Of a stretch of 18,443 nucleotides of DNA, positions 5,913 through 13,623 are shown piece after piece. The DNA lies in NCBI GenBank assembly GCA_044870295.1, contig JBIOYQ010000137.1, forward strand, positions 1 to 18,443, written 5' to 3'. Source of the stretch: AC-52 sp044870295. Lineage in GTDB: Bacteria > Actinomycetota > UBA4738. Under the pieces are notes generated by a model. The model made no database searches, was not told the origin of the DNA, and saw only the letters and a list, made by a program, of their open reading frames with translations. The position numbers and the translations under genes were made by a program. How positions within the stretch are numbered: position 1 is the stretch's first letter; each line of letters starts with the position of its first letter.

Positions 5913-7743
5913 AGGCGATCGCCGGTTCGTCCCGATCCTCGAGCACAGGCTGCTGCATGCTCGGGGCGACCTCCGGAAGATAGACACGGAACGAGGCGCC
6001 TCCGTGGGCGCTGTCCTCGACCCAGGCCTTGCCACCGTGGAGCTCGGCGAAGCGCTTGACGAGGGAGAGCCCGATCCCGGTCCCTTGGGAGTGTGGCGAC
6101 GCGCTCGGTCCCTGCTGGAACGGCTCGAAGAGCGCCTGCTTGAGCTCGTCTGGGACCCCGTCCCCGTCGTCGTCGACGGCGATCAGGACCCCCTGGTCCT
6201 GATGGTGGACACCGACCCAGATGCGCGCCTCCCCCGGCGTGTGCTTGAGCGCGTTGGCCACCAGGTTCTCGATGATGCGCTCGACCTTGGGCGCGTCCAC
6301 CGAGACGATCAGGCGATCGGCATCCAGGGCCACCCGCCGTGCCCCGAGGTTCATGGCGTCGATCACCTGTCGGGCCAGCATCCCGATGTCGACCCGTGTC
6401 GCCGTCACATCCACGATGCCTCGGACGAGTCGGTCGATGTCGAGCAGATCGGAGAGGAGCCGCCTCAGCTTCTGGGCGGACTTTAGGAGGCCGGCGAGCA
6501 TGTCGGCCCGTTCGGTCGGCGCCATCTGCACCTCGCCGGAGGCCTCCAGGTTGAGCGTGCGGGCCGATCCGAGGATCGAGGTGAGCGGGGTGCGCAGCTC
6601 GTGCGACACGGCCTGCAGGAACGCGTTCTTCATCTCGTCCAGGCCTCGGAGCCGCTCGGCGGCCTCCTGCTCCCGCTGCATCGCCGCCCTGAGGGCCTCG
6701 GTCGTTCGCTTGCTCCGCTCGGCTTCGAGGGTCAGCTTCCTCAGCTCGACTCGCCGGGCCCGGACGGACCCTCGGAGCCCGAGGACACCTACCACCAGCA
6801 GGAGGACGCCCAGGAGGAGGAGCACAGCCGGCCCGACGTCCATGCCACGTAGCAGACCGGCCTCGAGCGGCGCGCGCGTCACGACGTACCAGTCGTTGGC
6901 GTTCCCGTCCGTCCGGGCGAGACGGTGGTACGCCACACGGTCGCCCACGAACGTCGCCATCCCGGCCGCGGCGGAGGCATCGAACACGTCGGCCAGTCCC
7001 GGGTCCCTGCCCAGGCCGAGGGGTGCTCCCAGGAGCTGTGGGGTCCGGCTATCGATGATGATCTGGCCGGTCGTGGCGTCGACGACCTGCACCGACAGGC
7101 CGGGGGCGAGGGCCGCGGCGCTTCGCCGGAAGCTCTCGATCGTGACCTCGAAGTGCACGATGGCCTTCTTGGCTCCGTCGGGGACGGGGATCAGCGCGGA
7201 GTTGGCGACCACCCACTCCCCCGTGTCGGGCGAGACGTAGGGCAGTGACTGATAGACCTGTCCGAATGACAGCGCGAACGTGGGAGCGAAGAACGGGTTC
7301 GTCTTCTCATCGGGAGAGAGCTCGAAGCTGAGCGCCCTCGTGCCGCGAACCACGCGCGCGTTCTCGGCCCCGCCCTGGTCGATGAAGCAGGCCTCCCCGA
7401 TCGAGCTCGGATACAGCGTCTCCAGGTACCCGAGCGCCTGGTTCACGTTCTCGACCAGGGAGCCGGCCGCGGCGATCCGCTCCTCCCGAGTCCCACTGCC
7501 GGCGTAGAAGGCCCGGAAGGCCGGGTTGTTCGCCGTGAGCAGGGTGATCGAGCGAGCCCGCTCGAAGTACGCCTCGATGGTCTCGGCCTCGCCGTCCGCG
7601 GCGGCCGAGATCGTGTGATCGACGCGGGCCTGCGCGGCAGACTGCTCTGCCGCGGCTAGGGCGAAGCCGCTCGGCAGGAGGAGTCCGCCCAGCACCAACA
7701 ACGCGATGAGGAGCAACCGACCACGGCGCTTCTCGAGATCCAC
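5911..7743 (-). CDS. Membrane sensor histidine kinase with extracytoplasmic sensor domain
   Basis: 610 residues from the GTG at 7743. This start was chosen because AGGGGTGA sits about four bases upstream and the product then opens with a short basic tail and a membrane helix (about 10-31). A large extracytoplasmic sensor of Cache-like appearance spans about 32-300, followed by a second helix (about 303-323) and a coiled coil (about 330-370). The HisKA box is SHELRTPLTSILG with H381. The ATPase domain shows the N box ENLVANALKHTP (492-503), G1 VDDDGDGVPDE (523-533), the F box LFEPFQQG and G2 GTGIGLSLVKRF (554-565). All catalytic elements are intact. The ligand is unknown. The convergent single-domain receiver next door is a candidate partner. 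Confidence 0.92.
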   Translation of the reverse strand: MDLEKRRGRLLLIALLVLGGLLLPSGFALAAAEQSAAQARVDHTISAAADGEAETIEAYFERARSITLLTANNPAFRAFYAGSGTREERIAAAGSLVENVNQALGYLETLYPSSIGEACFIDQGGAENARVVRGTRALSFELSPDEKTNPFFAPTFALSFGQVYQSLPYVSPDTGEWVVANSALIPVPDGAKKAIVHFEVTIESFRRSAAALAPGLSVQVVDATTGQIIIDSRTPQLLGAPLGLGRDPGLADVFDASAAAGMATFVGDRVAYHRLARTDGNANDWYVVTRAPLEAGLLRGMDVGPAVLLLLGVLLLVVGVLGLRGSVRARRVELRKLTLEAERSKRTTEALRAAMQREQEAAERLRGLDEMKNAFLQAVSHELRTPLTSILGSARTLNLEASGEVQMAPTERADMLAGLLKSAQKLRRLLSDLLDIDRLVRGIVDVTATRVDIGMLARQVIDAMNLGARRVALDADRLIVSVDAPKVERIIENLVANALKHTPGEARIWVGVHHQDQGVLIAVDDDGDGVPDELKQALFEPFQQGPSASPHSQGTGIGLSLVKRFAELHGGKAWVEDSAHGGASFRVYLPEVAPSMQQPVLEDRDEPAIA

Positions 7744-8028
7744 GGGTTCACCCCTGCAACCACAACGGCCAGTTGGAACTTCTCCCTCGATTGTCGGCGC
7801 CGGGGCGTGGGATCGTGAGGCCCAAAGGTCCCAGAACGCAGACACCCAGCCCCGCCCGGATCCAAACGGCCTCGGACGGATGGTGTAGGCCGCATCGGCC
7901 GCAGTACCGCTTCGAAGGTAACTTCGGCCGATTCCTCGTCCTGCACCTCAAATCTCGTTGCCGCCCGGTCGATTCCCCACCAGAAGAGCCCGTTCGGATG
8001 GATCAGTTCGAGAGAGGCGGCTTCCCCC
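7744..8028. promoter_or_regulatory. Divergent intergenic region with two small hairpins
   Basis: 285 bases lie between the histidine kinase (-) and the secreted TIM-barrel protein (+). The region contains GGCCG-CAT-CGGCC (7888-7900) and a perfect CGAAG-GTAA-CTTCG stem-loop (7913-7926), close together. A GAGAGAGG ahead of 8029 is a plausible ribosome binding site. Both promoters should lie here, but I cannot place -35/-10 boxes with any confidence. No gene is visible. Confidence 0.35.
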
Positions 8029-9084
8029 ATGCACGCCCGACATCCATCGATCGCGCGCGGTGTGCTGCGCTCGCTCCTGTGCCTGGTTGCGCTGTCACTC
8101 ACGGTCCCGGCGATGGTCGCCTCCTCGACGAGCGCCGGATCCACCCTCACTCCGGCTTCGAACGGCGCCGCCGCGCAACCCGCGACGAAGGCGGCCCGGC
8201 CGATGTTCGGCGCACTCGGGAAGTACATCACCACCCCCGACGCGGCCAAGCCGTGGGGTCCGCGAGGTCGGCGCGCCTACCGCGTCGACATCCCGCTCAT
8301 GGCATCGATGAACCCGATCCGGTACCGGACCTCGTTCGACGTGCCGGCGCAGTTGGCGGCCATGCGGGCCGCCGGTATCAAGCTGGTCCTGACCGTCCGG
8401 AACGGCCCCTGGAATACCGACATGCCGTTGCCGAACGACGGGTCGGCGGACCGCGCGTTCCAGCGGGCGCTGCGGACCCTGATCGATCAGCTCCATCCCG
8501 ACTACCTGGTGTACGGGAACGAGGTTGATGTGCCGGCCAAGTACTCCGGCAGCGCCGCGCAGTTCCAGCACCTGATGAAGCTCGGACATGCCGTGGCGAA
8601 GGCCAAGGGCGTGAAGGACGGCGGTGTCGCGATGGTCGGGACGATGGCCGCCGAGGCCACGTACGCGGACATCCGGGCGACGGAGGGCAAGGCGGCGGCG
8701 CGTCGATTCGGGCAGGCAGCGCGGATCGCGTTCCATCAGTCCCTGGCCGACAAGGCCAACGCCTATGTCGACGCGTGCCGGAAGGCGGGGGTCGACTTCT
8801 TCGTATGGCACTCCTACTTCTCCAACCCGTCGACGATCCTGGCCGTGAAGCGCTACGTGGAGCAGCGGTTCGGCGGACCGTCCTTCATCAACGAGCTGGG
8901 GTGGCGGACGGGTTCGGCGAACACGGGACTGCGGATCATCAACGCCCTGAACAAGTCGGACATGCCCATCGTGCTGATCTACGGTTCGGGCTTCGGGCCC
9001 AACGCGCCGGACGGACTGTGGACCACCAGCGGATCACTGACAGCCGAAGGCAGGATCGTGTCCAGGCACCTCGTGAACCTGTAG
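8029..9084 (+). CDS. Secreted TIM-barrel protein, glycoside hydrolase clan A-like
   Basis: 351 residues with an N-terminal signal peptide (basic start, hydrophobic 11-31, small residues after) and a Ser/Thr/Ala-rich linker to about 56. The body alternates strands and helices like a (beta/alpha)8 barrel. YLVYGNEVDVP places N164-E165 where clan A glycosidases have the Asn-Glu acid/base after strand 4. FINELGWRTG places E289 where they have the nucleophile at the end of strand 7, and the 124-residue gap is typical. FFVWHSYF (257-264) resembles the strand 6 region. I cannot assign a GH family or substrate, and the activity is inferred from these two positions. It may act on cell-wall or environmental glycans. 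Confidence 0.6.
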   Translation: MHARHPSIARGVLRSLLCLVALSLTVPAMVASSTSAGSTLTPASNGAAAQPATKAARPMFGALGKYITTPDAAKPWGPRGRRAYRVDIPLMASMNPIRYRTSFDVPAQLAAMRAAGIKLVLTVRNGPWNTDMPLPNDGSADRAFQRALRTLIDQLHPDYLVYGNEVDVPAKYSGSAAQFQHLMKLGHAVAKAKGVKDGGVAMVGTMAAEATYADIRATEGKAAARRFGQAARIAFHQSLADKANAYVDACRKAGVDFFVWHSYFSNPSTILAVKRYVEQRFGGPSFINELGWRTGSANTGLRIINALNKSDMPIVLIYGSGFGPNAPDGLWTTSGSLTAEGRIVSRHLVNL

Positions 9085-9184
9085 CGACCAGGTCTCCAAC
9101 CCTTCGGCTCGTTGACACGCGTTGCCCGAATCGTGATGCTGCGCGCGGAGGGGATCCCGACCGTTCTCGGGAGCCCTGCGACGT

Positions 9185-10096
9185 ATGGACGACCTGGCAC
9201 CGCCTGACCAGACGACGGCCCCAAAAGAACCTCCTCGCAGCCCGTCCGGACCCGCCCGTCAACTCCTGGTCATCGGGGTGGCGATCCTCGTCGTGAGCGG
9301 CGGCGCGATCGCCATCGCCGCCGTGGCCGCGGGCGGGTCGGGCAAGCGTGCCGAACCTGCGGCCAGCGCCGCGCCTTCCCCTTCCCCGATCGTCGTTGCC
9401 ATGCCCGTCAGCGTCTTGGCGACGCCCGACTTCAAGCCGTACATGCAGGTCGTGCTGTCGTGGGTCCTCCCGGAGGACGGTCCCGAGGTCACCAGGGTCG
9501 AGGTGTTCCGCGGCTCCGATCGGATCGGGAACCTCGTCGCGACGAGCACGTCGCTGACCGATCTGGAGGTGGACCCTGGCGAGTCGTACTCGTACTCGAT
9601 CGTGGCCATCTCGGGGGAGCGGCGTTCCTCGCCGGCCATCGTCGAGGTGGCCGTTCCCATCCCCGCGATGTCGGATGCCCGCCTCGAGGGCAACTACAAC
9701 ATGACCGCCAAGGCCACCTCCCACTCGGGATACCTGACCTTGAGCACCAAGATGACGTTGGACTGGTTCGTCGACTCGAAGTGCCATGACGGGCCCTGTG
9801 ATGCCGTGGTCGAGATGACCGGTCTGAAGACCATCACGATCCGCCTCCACCGGGACGGCACGCGCTATACCGGCACGGTCAAGGGTCGATTCAACGTCAA
9901 GTGCGGCAACATCCTGACCACTTCCACGATCGCCATCGATGTGCGGGTGGTGAAGGCCGCTCCCCATCGTTACTTCGGCTCGGCCGGCAGACCCTGGCTC
10001 GCCACCAAGCTCACCGGCACGTTCACGCACGTCGAGGCACCGCAGCTCGGGTGCGGCGGGTCGCAGGCCCAATACGACATCACGGTGACGCGATAA
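9185..10096 (+). CDS. Membrane-anchored extracytoplasmic protein with Fn3-like domain
   Basis: 303 residues. A short proline-rich cytoplasmic tail (1-24) is followed by a single hydrophobic helix (about 26-49) and a Ala/Pro/Ser linker (PAASAAPSPSPI). Residues about 76-158 resemble a fibronectin type III fold: VVLSWVLPEDGPEVTRVEVFRG ... TDLEVDPGESYSYSIVAISG. The C-terminal part (about 163-303) is beta-rich, beginning LEGNYNMTAKATS, with four cysteines (C200, C205, C240, C290) that could form two disulfides. No catalytic motif is visible. It may bind a surface ligand or partner. It follows the TIM-barrel gene on the same strand after 100 bases; joint function is unproven. Confidence 0.65.
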   Translation: MDDLAPPDQTTAPKEPPRSPSGPARQLLVIGVAILVVSGGAIAIAAVAAGGSGKRAEPAASAAPSPSPIVVAMPVSVLATPDFKPYMQVVLSWVLPEDGPEVTRVEVFRGSDRIGNLVATSTSLTDLEVDPGESYSYSIVAISGERRSSPAIVEVAVPIPAMSDARLEGNYNMTAKATSHSGYLTLSTKMTLDWFVDSKCHDGPCDAVVEMTGLKTITIRLHRDGTRYTGTVKGRFNVKCGNILTTSTIAIDVRVVKAAPHRYFGSAGRPWLATKLTGTFTHVEAPQLGCGGSQAQYDITVTR

Positions 10097-10154
10097 CGGC
10101 CCCACTCGGCGCATCGCCTCGACTCGAACGGGTACGGTAACCGAGGGAGGAGCC

Positions 10155-10565
10155 ATGGACCTGCGAATCGAACTCATCGTCGTTCCGGTCTCCGACGTCG
10201 ATCGGGCCAAAGCCTTCTACGCGGAGACCTGCGGCTTCAACGTGGACGTCGACCAGCGCACCGGCACGTTCCGGATCGTGCAGCTGACGCCGCCGGGCTC
10301 GGCGTGCTCGATCGCGCTGATGGAGGGCTGGAATCCCGGTATGGAGCCGGGGTCGCTTCAGGGCGTGCAGTTCACGACGTCGGACATCGTCGCCACCAGG
10401 AAGGAACTCGCCGATCGCGGACTCGAAGTCAGCGAGCTGCAAACGGTCGATCAAGCGGCCGGGAAGTTCGTCCCGCTCGAGGGCGATCCCCCGCCGTACA
10501 ACGCCTTCTTCTTCTTCAAGGACCCCGACGGGAACGGCTGGACCGTCCAGCAAGGCCCTGCCTGA
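10155..10565 (+). CDS. VOC-superfamily (glyoxalase/dioxygenase-fold) protein
   Basis: 136 residues with a strong GGGAGGAG ribosome site ahead of the ATG. The opening IELIVVPVSDVDRAKAFYAETCGF and the ending NAFFFFKDPDGNGWTVQQ are the two halves of a vicinal oxygen chelate domain. The usual metal-binding histidine near the N-terminus is a glutamate here (E6), so the metal site, if any, is altered. The substrate cannot be told; relatives are annotated as glyoxalase or bleomycin-resistance-like without proof. The stop codon lies inside a palindrome shared with the convergent ptsI. Confidence 0.85.
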   Translation: MDLRIELIVVPVSDVDRAKAFYAETCGFNVDVDQRTGTFRIVQLTPPGSACSIALMEGWNPGMEPGSLQGVQFTTSDIVATRKELADRGLEVSELQTVDQAAGKFVPLEGDPPPYNAFFFFKDPDGNGWTVQQGPA

Positions 10566-10581
10566 GCGGTCGACCGCTCAG
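10562..10581. terminator. Perfect 20-bp palindrome, likely bidirectional terminator
   Basis: CTGAGCGGTCGACCGCTCAG gives an 8-bp stem with a UCGA loop on either strand. It contains the stop codons of both convergent genes (TGA of the VOC gene at 10563-10565, and of ptsI at 10580-10578). The intergenic gap is only 12 bases, so this is the obvious place for both transcripts to end. No clear U-tract follows in either direction. Confidence 0.55.
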
Positions 10582-12326
10582 TGGACTGACCCGAGGTCGG
10601 TAGCGAGGCGGCTTTCGACGATCTGGCGGGCGTGAGCGCCATCGGCAGCCTCGGTGATCGCCGCCGTCACGGCTTCCCGACACTGCGCCAGGGTCACACG
10701 ACGGAGCGCATCCTTTACCTCGGGAATGGCCACTCTGGTCATGGACAACTCGTCGACGCCGAGGCCGACCAACGCGGCTGCTGTAGTGGGATCGCCCGCC
10801 GCCTCTCCGCACACGCCTACCCACGCGCCGTGAGCGTGGGCCGCGTCGACCACGCTGCCAATGAGCGATAGGACATCGGGCTCGAGGATCTCCCCGAGGT
10901 CGGCGACGCTGCCGAGCAGCCGATCGGCGGCGAAGAGGTACTGCAGGAGGTCGTTGGTGCCGATCGAGAGGAAGTCGACCTGCTCGGCGAAGCGCCGGAC
11001 ACCCAGGGCGGCGGAGGGGACCTCCACCATGACGCCGACCTCGATCCCCGTGAGATCGATGCCCTCCTCCGCCGCGACCTCGTCGAGGATCTCCCGTGCC
11101 CGCGTCAGCTCACGCGCCGTCGACACCAACGGGAACATGATGGCGAGGCGGCCACCGCCCTCCTGTGACACGAGCGATCCCGCCCGAAGGAGCGCGCGAA
11201 GCTGGTCGCGGAAGAGCTCCGGGCGCTGCAGGCTCAACCGGATGCCGCGGAGCCCAAGGGCGGGATTCTCCTCGGGATCGCGTTCGACGAAGGGGAGCGG
11301 CTTGTCCGCCCCCACGTCCAGGGTGCGGAAGACCACCCGCCAGCCTGGGAACCCTCGCAGGACTTCGGCGTAGAACCCCGTCTGGTCGTCGACCGTCGGA
11401 GCCGTCTGGCGGTCGAGGAAGAGGAACTCGGTGCGCACCAGGCCGCTCCCCTCCCCGCCCGCCTCTACCCCCGCGGGGATGTGCTGGATCGCTCCGATGT
11501 TCACCGCAAGCTCGACGCGGTGGCCGTCGGCGGTGCTACCGAGCTGATCGCGGAGCGCGGAGAGCCGGTCGCGGCGAACCGCTTCGGCGTCCATCCGTTG
11601 CCGGATCTCTGCGCGCTCCGATTCGTCCGGGTCGACGATGACCGTTCCCGTCCGGCCATCGAGGGCCACGACCTTCTCGTTCTCCCTGATCGCGTCCAGC
11701 AGACCGGGGCACGAGACGACCGCAGGGACACCCAGAGCCCGGGCGAGGATGGCCGCGTGGCTGGTGGGTGATCCCGTCTCGGTGGCGATGCCGGCGATCA
11801 CGTCGACGGGGATGCTGGCCGTCTGCGACGGCGTCAGCTCATGGGCGACGATCACCGAGCGAACCTTCGGCGCGTCGCCGCCGGTGGCCTGGCCCATGAG
11901 GATCCGAACGACTCGCTCCCGAACGTCGTCGAGATCCGTCGCCCGTTCGGCGAGGTACTCGCTGGAGGATCCGACCAGTAGCTCCCGGAACGTCGCGAAC
12001 GCCTCCGTGATGGCTCGCTCCGCCGAGGCTCCATCCGCGATGGACGCCTCGGCCAGGCTGGCGAGCTCGGGATCGGCTGTGAACTCCGCGTGCGCTTCGA
12101 AGATCTCGGCCTCGGCCAGTCCGGCGGTCGCCTCCACGGTTCGGATCAGATCCCGCAGCTCCGCCTCGGCCCGCTGAAGCGCGGCCCGCAGCCGAGCCCT
12201 TTCCTCCTCCGCGGATCCCGACCGCTGCTTCGGGATGTCATCGACCGACATTCGAGGCGTGATGACGAACCCGGGAGCGAGGGCTCCCCCCGGAGCAGCC
12301 GCCCGCCCTGCGAGTTTGGTGCTCAC
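10578..12326 (-). CDS. ptsI: PTS Enzyme I (phosphoenolpyruvate-protein phosphotransferase)
   Basis: 582 residues, usual length. Enzyme I takes phosphate from PEP and passes it to HPr in the cytoplasm. An N-terminal helical HPr-binding part (about 30-145) is followed by the phosphohistidine domain with GSPTSHAAILARALGVPAVV, active H190. The C-terminal PEP-binding barrel shows GSGLVRTEFLFLDR, FRTLDVGADKPLPF, GLRGIRLSL, the GTNDLLQYLFAADR loop and the catalytic cysteine in VGVCGEAAGDP. The start is a GTG, 17 bases past the HPr stop, with AGGGTGA upstream. It is the last gene of the PTS operon. Confidence 0.96.
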   Translation of the reverse strand: MSTKLAGRAAAPGGALAPGFVITPRMSVDDIPKQRSGSAEEERARLRAALQRAEAELRDLIRTVEATAGLAEAEIFEAHAEFTADPELASLAEASIADGASAERAITEAFATFRELLVGSSSEYLAERATDLDDVRERVVRILMGQATGGDAPKVRSVIVAHELTPSQTASIPVDVIAGIATETGSPTSHAAILARALGVPAVVSCPGLLDAIRENEKVVALDGRTGTVIVDPDESERAEIRQRMDAEAVRRDRLSALRDQLGSTADGHRVELAVNIGAIQHIPAGVEAGGEGSGLVRTEFLFLDRQTAPTVDDQTGFYAEVLRGFPGWRVVFRTLDVGADKPLPFVERDPEENPALGLRGIRLSLQRPELFRDQLRALLRAGSLVSQEGGGRLAIMFPLVSTARELTRAREILDEVAAEEGIDLTGIEVGVMVEVPSAALGVRRFAEQVDFLSIGTNDLLQYLFAADRLLGSVADLGEILEPDVLSLIGSVVDAAHAHGAWVGVCGEAAGDPTTAAALVGLGVDELSMTRVAIPEVKDALRRVTLAQCREAVTAAITEAADGAHARQIVESRLATDLGSVH

Positions 12327-12333
12327 GCCCGTG

Positions 12334-12609
12334 TCACCCTGATTCGCTCTCGCCGAACCCCGATTCGACCAGTTGCACCAGCTCGGCGAGGGCCTCGTCC
12401 GCTCCCTCGCCGGCCGTGCGGATGGTGATCGTGTCGCCCCGGTCGCACCCGAGGGTCAGGACCGAAAGAACGGACTTGCCGTTCACGCTCTTGCCGTTCT
12501 TCTCCACCTTCACCTCGGCGGGCGAGGCCGCCGCCGCCTGGGCGAAGATCTTGGCCGGCCGGGCGTGCAGACCGGTGGCGTTGTGGAGCGTGAGCGTGGC
12601 TTCAGGCAT
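12334..12609 (-). CDS. ptsH: PTS phosphocarrier protein HPr
   Basis: 91 residues from the ATG at 12609, preceded by GGAGGG; the longer open frame upstream is the out-of-frame shadow of fruK. HPr carries phosphate from Enzyme I to EIIA. The active site is NATGLHARPAKIF with H15 and R17 at the canonical numbers. S46 in NGKSVLSVLTLG stands at the regulatory serine position of Firmicutes HPr, though no HPr kinase is seen here. Its start overlaps the end of the 1-phosphofructokinase gene by 8 bases, which points to coupled translation, and ptsI follows. Confidence 0.95.
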   Translation of the reverse strand: MPEATLTLHNATGLHARPAKIFAQAAAASPAEVKVEKNGKSVNGKSVLSVLTLGCDRGDTITIRTAGEGADEALAELVQLVESGFGESESG

Positions 12610-13570
12610 GTCGGTGACCCTCCTCGAGGACCTCGGGCGGCCGGAGCGGTCGCTCCGGCTCCACGGGCCCGATCCGAACCTCGTCACGGCGGAGATCGCT
12701 CGGCCCCGGCATGGCTGTGCCCGGGAGCACGCAGGCGGCGGCGGCCCAAGCCACACCCTCGGCCAGGGCCTGGGGTCCCCGGCCTCCGGCCGCGAGGAAT
12801 CCCGCCAGCAAGGCGTCGCCGGCGCCCACCGTGCTCCGGGGCACGATCGCGGGGCTCTCTGCATGGATTGCCCCCAGGTCATCGACGAGCACGGCACCGC
12901 CGGGGCCGAGCGAGACCAGAACAGCGTGAACGCCGTAGGAGCGGAGCTTGTCGGCGCCCGCGACGACGTCGCCGAACTTCTCGAGCGCCACCCCCACCAC
13001 CTCGGTGAGCTCGTCCTCGTTCGGCTTCAGGAGATCGGGTCCAGCATCCAGGATGCGCTCCAGAGCGGCACCGCTGGTGTCCACAGCCACCCGGACGGCC
13101 GTGCGCCGGAGTCCCGTCACCAGCCGCGCGTAGAGGTCGTCGGGCGTCCCCGGAGGGAGGCTCCCGCATGCCGCCACCCAACTCGCCCCGGCCGCAGCGT
13201 CCACGCTCCTTCGTAACAGCGCGTCGACTTCGGACGCGGTGAGGCTCGGCCCGCGGGCATTCAGTTTGGTCACGGTTCCGTCGGATTCGACGATCGTGAC
13301 GTTCGATCGGATGGGATCGGCGATAGGAACCCGAGCGACCTCGATCCCCAGATCTCCGAGGAGGGACGCGAGCTGCTCGCCCTCGAACCCCCCGAGAGGA
13401 AGCACGGCCCGCGAACGGTACCCGTTGGCCACCAGGGCGCGGGACACGTTCACGCCCTTCCCGCCGGGGTCGAGGTGATCGGCATGGGCGCGGAGGACCT
13501 CGCCCTTGACCAGGGCATGCACCTCGAGGGTACGGTCGAGGCTGGGGTTGGGCGTCACCGTGACCACCAT
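12602..13570 (-). CDS. fruK: 1-phosphofructokinase (PfkB family)
   Basis: 322 residues from the ATG at 13570, because MVVTVTPNPSLDRTLEV is the usual FruK beginning. An in-frame TTG at 13627 overlaps the previous stop as TTGA and would add 19 residues, so it remains possible. FruK phosphorylates fructose-1-phosphate to fructose-1,6-bisphosphate with ATP. Visible signatures are DPGGKGVNVSRAL (34-46), WVAACGSLPPGTP (131-143), LLKPNEDELTEVVG (180-193) and the catalytic TVGAGDALLAGF with D252. The closely related tagatose-6-phosphate kinase (LacC) cannot be ruled out by eye. Position between a polyol dehydrogenase and HPr places it in the same catabolic route. Confidence 0.9.
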   Translation of the reverse strand: MVVTVTPNPSLDRTLEVHALVKGEVLRAHADHLDPGGKGVNVSRALVANGYRSRAVLPLGGFEGEQLASLLGDLGIEVARVPIADPIRSNVTIVESDGTVTKLNARGPSLTASEVDALLRRSVDAAAGASWVAACGSLPPGTPDDLYARLVTGLRRTAVRVAVDTSGAALERILDAGPDLLKPNEDELTEVVGVALEKFGDVVAGADKLRSYGVHAVLVSLGPGGAVLVDDLGAIHAESPAIVPRSTVGAGDALLAGFLAAGGRGPQALAEGVAWAAAACVLPGTAMPGPSDLRRDEVRIGPVEPERPLRPPEVLEEGHRHA

Positions 13571-13623
13571 CCCGACCCCACCCGTCCGGGAGCGGGGATC
13601 GGCGACCTCGCTCGCGTCGGCCG

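Noticed and set aside
8939..10210. 423-codon minus-strand open frame
   Set aside because: It lies antisense to the barrel C-terminus and the Fn3-like gene and is Arg/Gly/His-rich without recognisable motifs.
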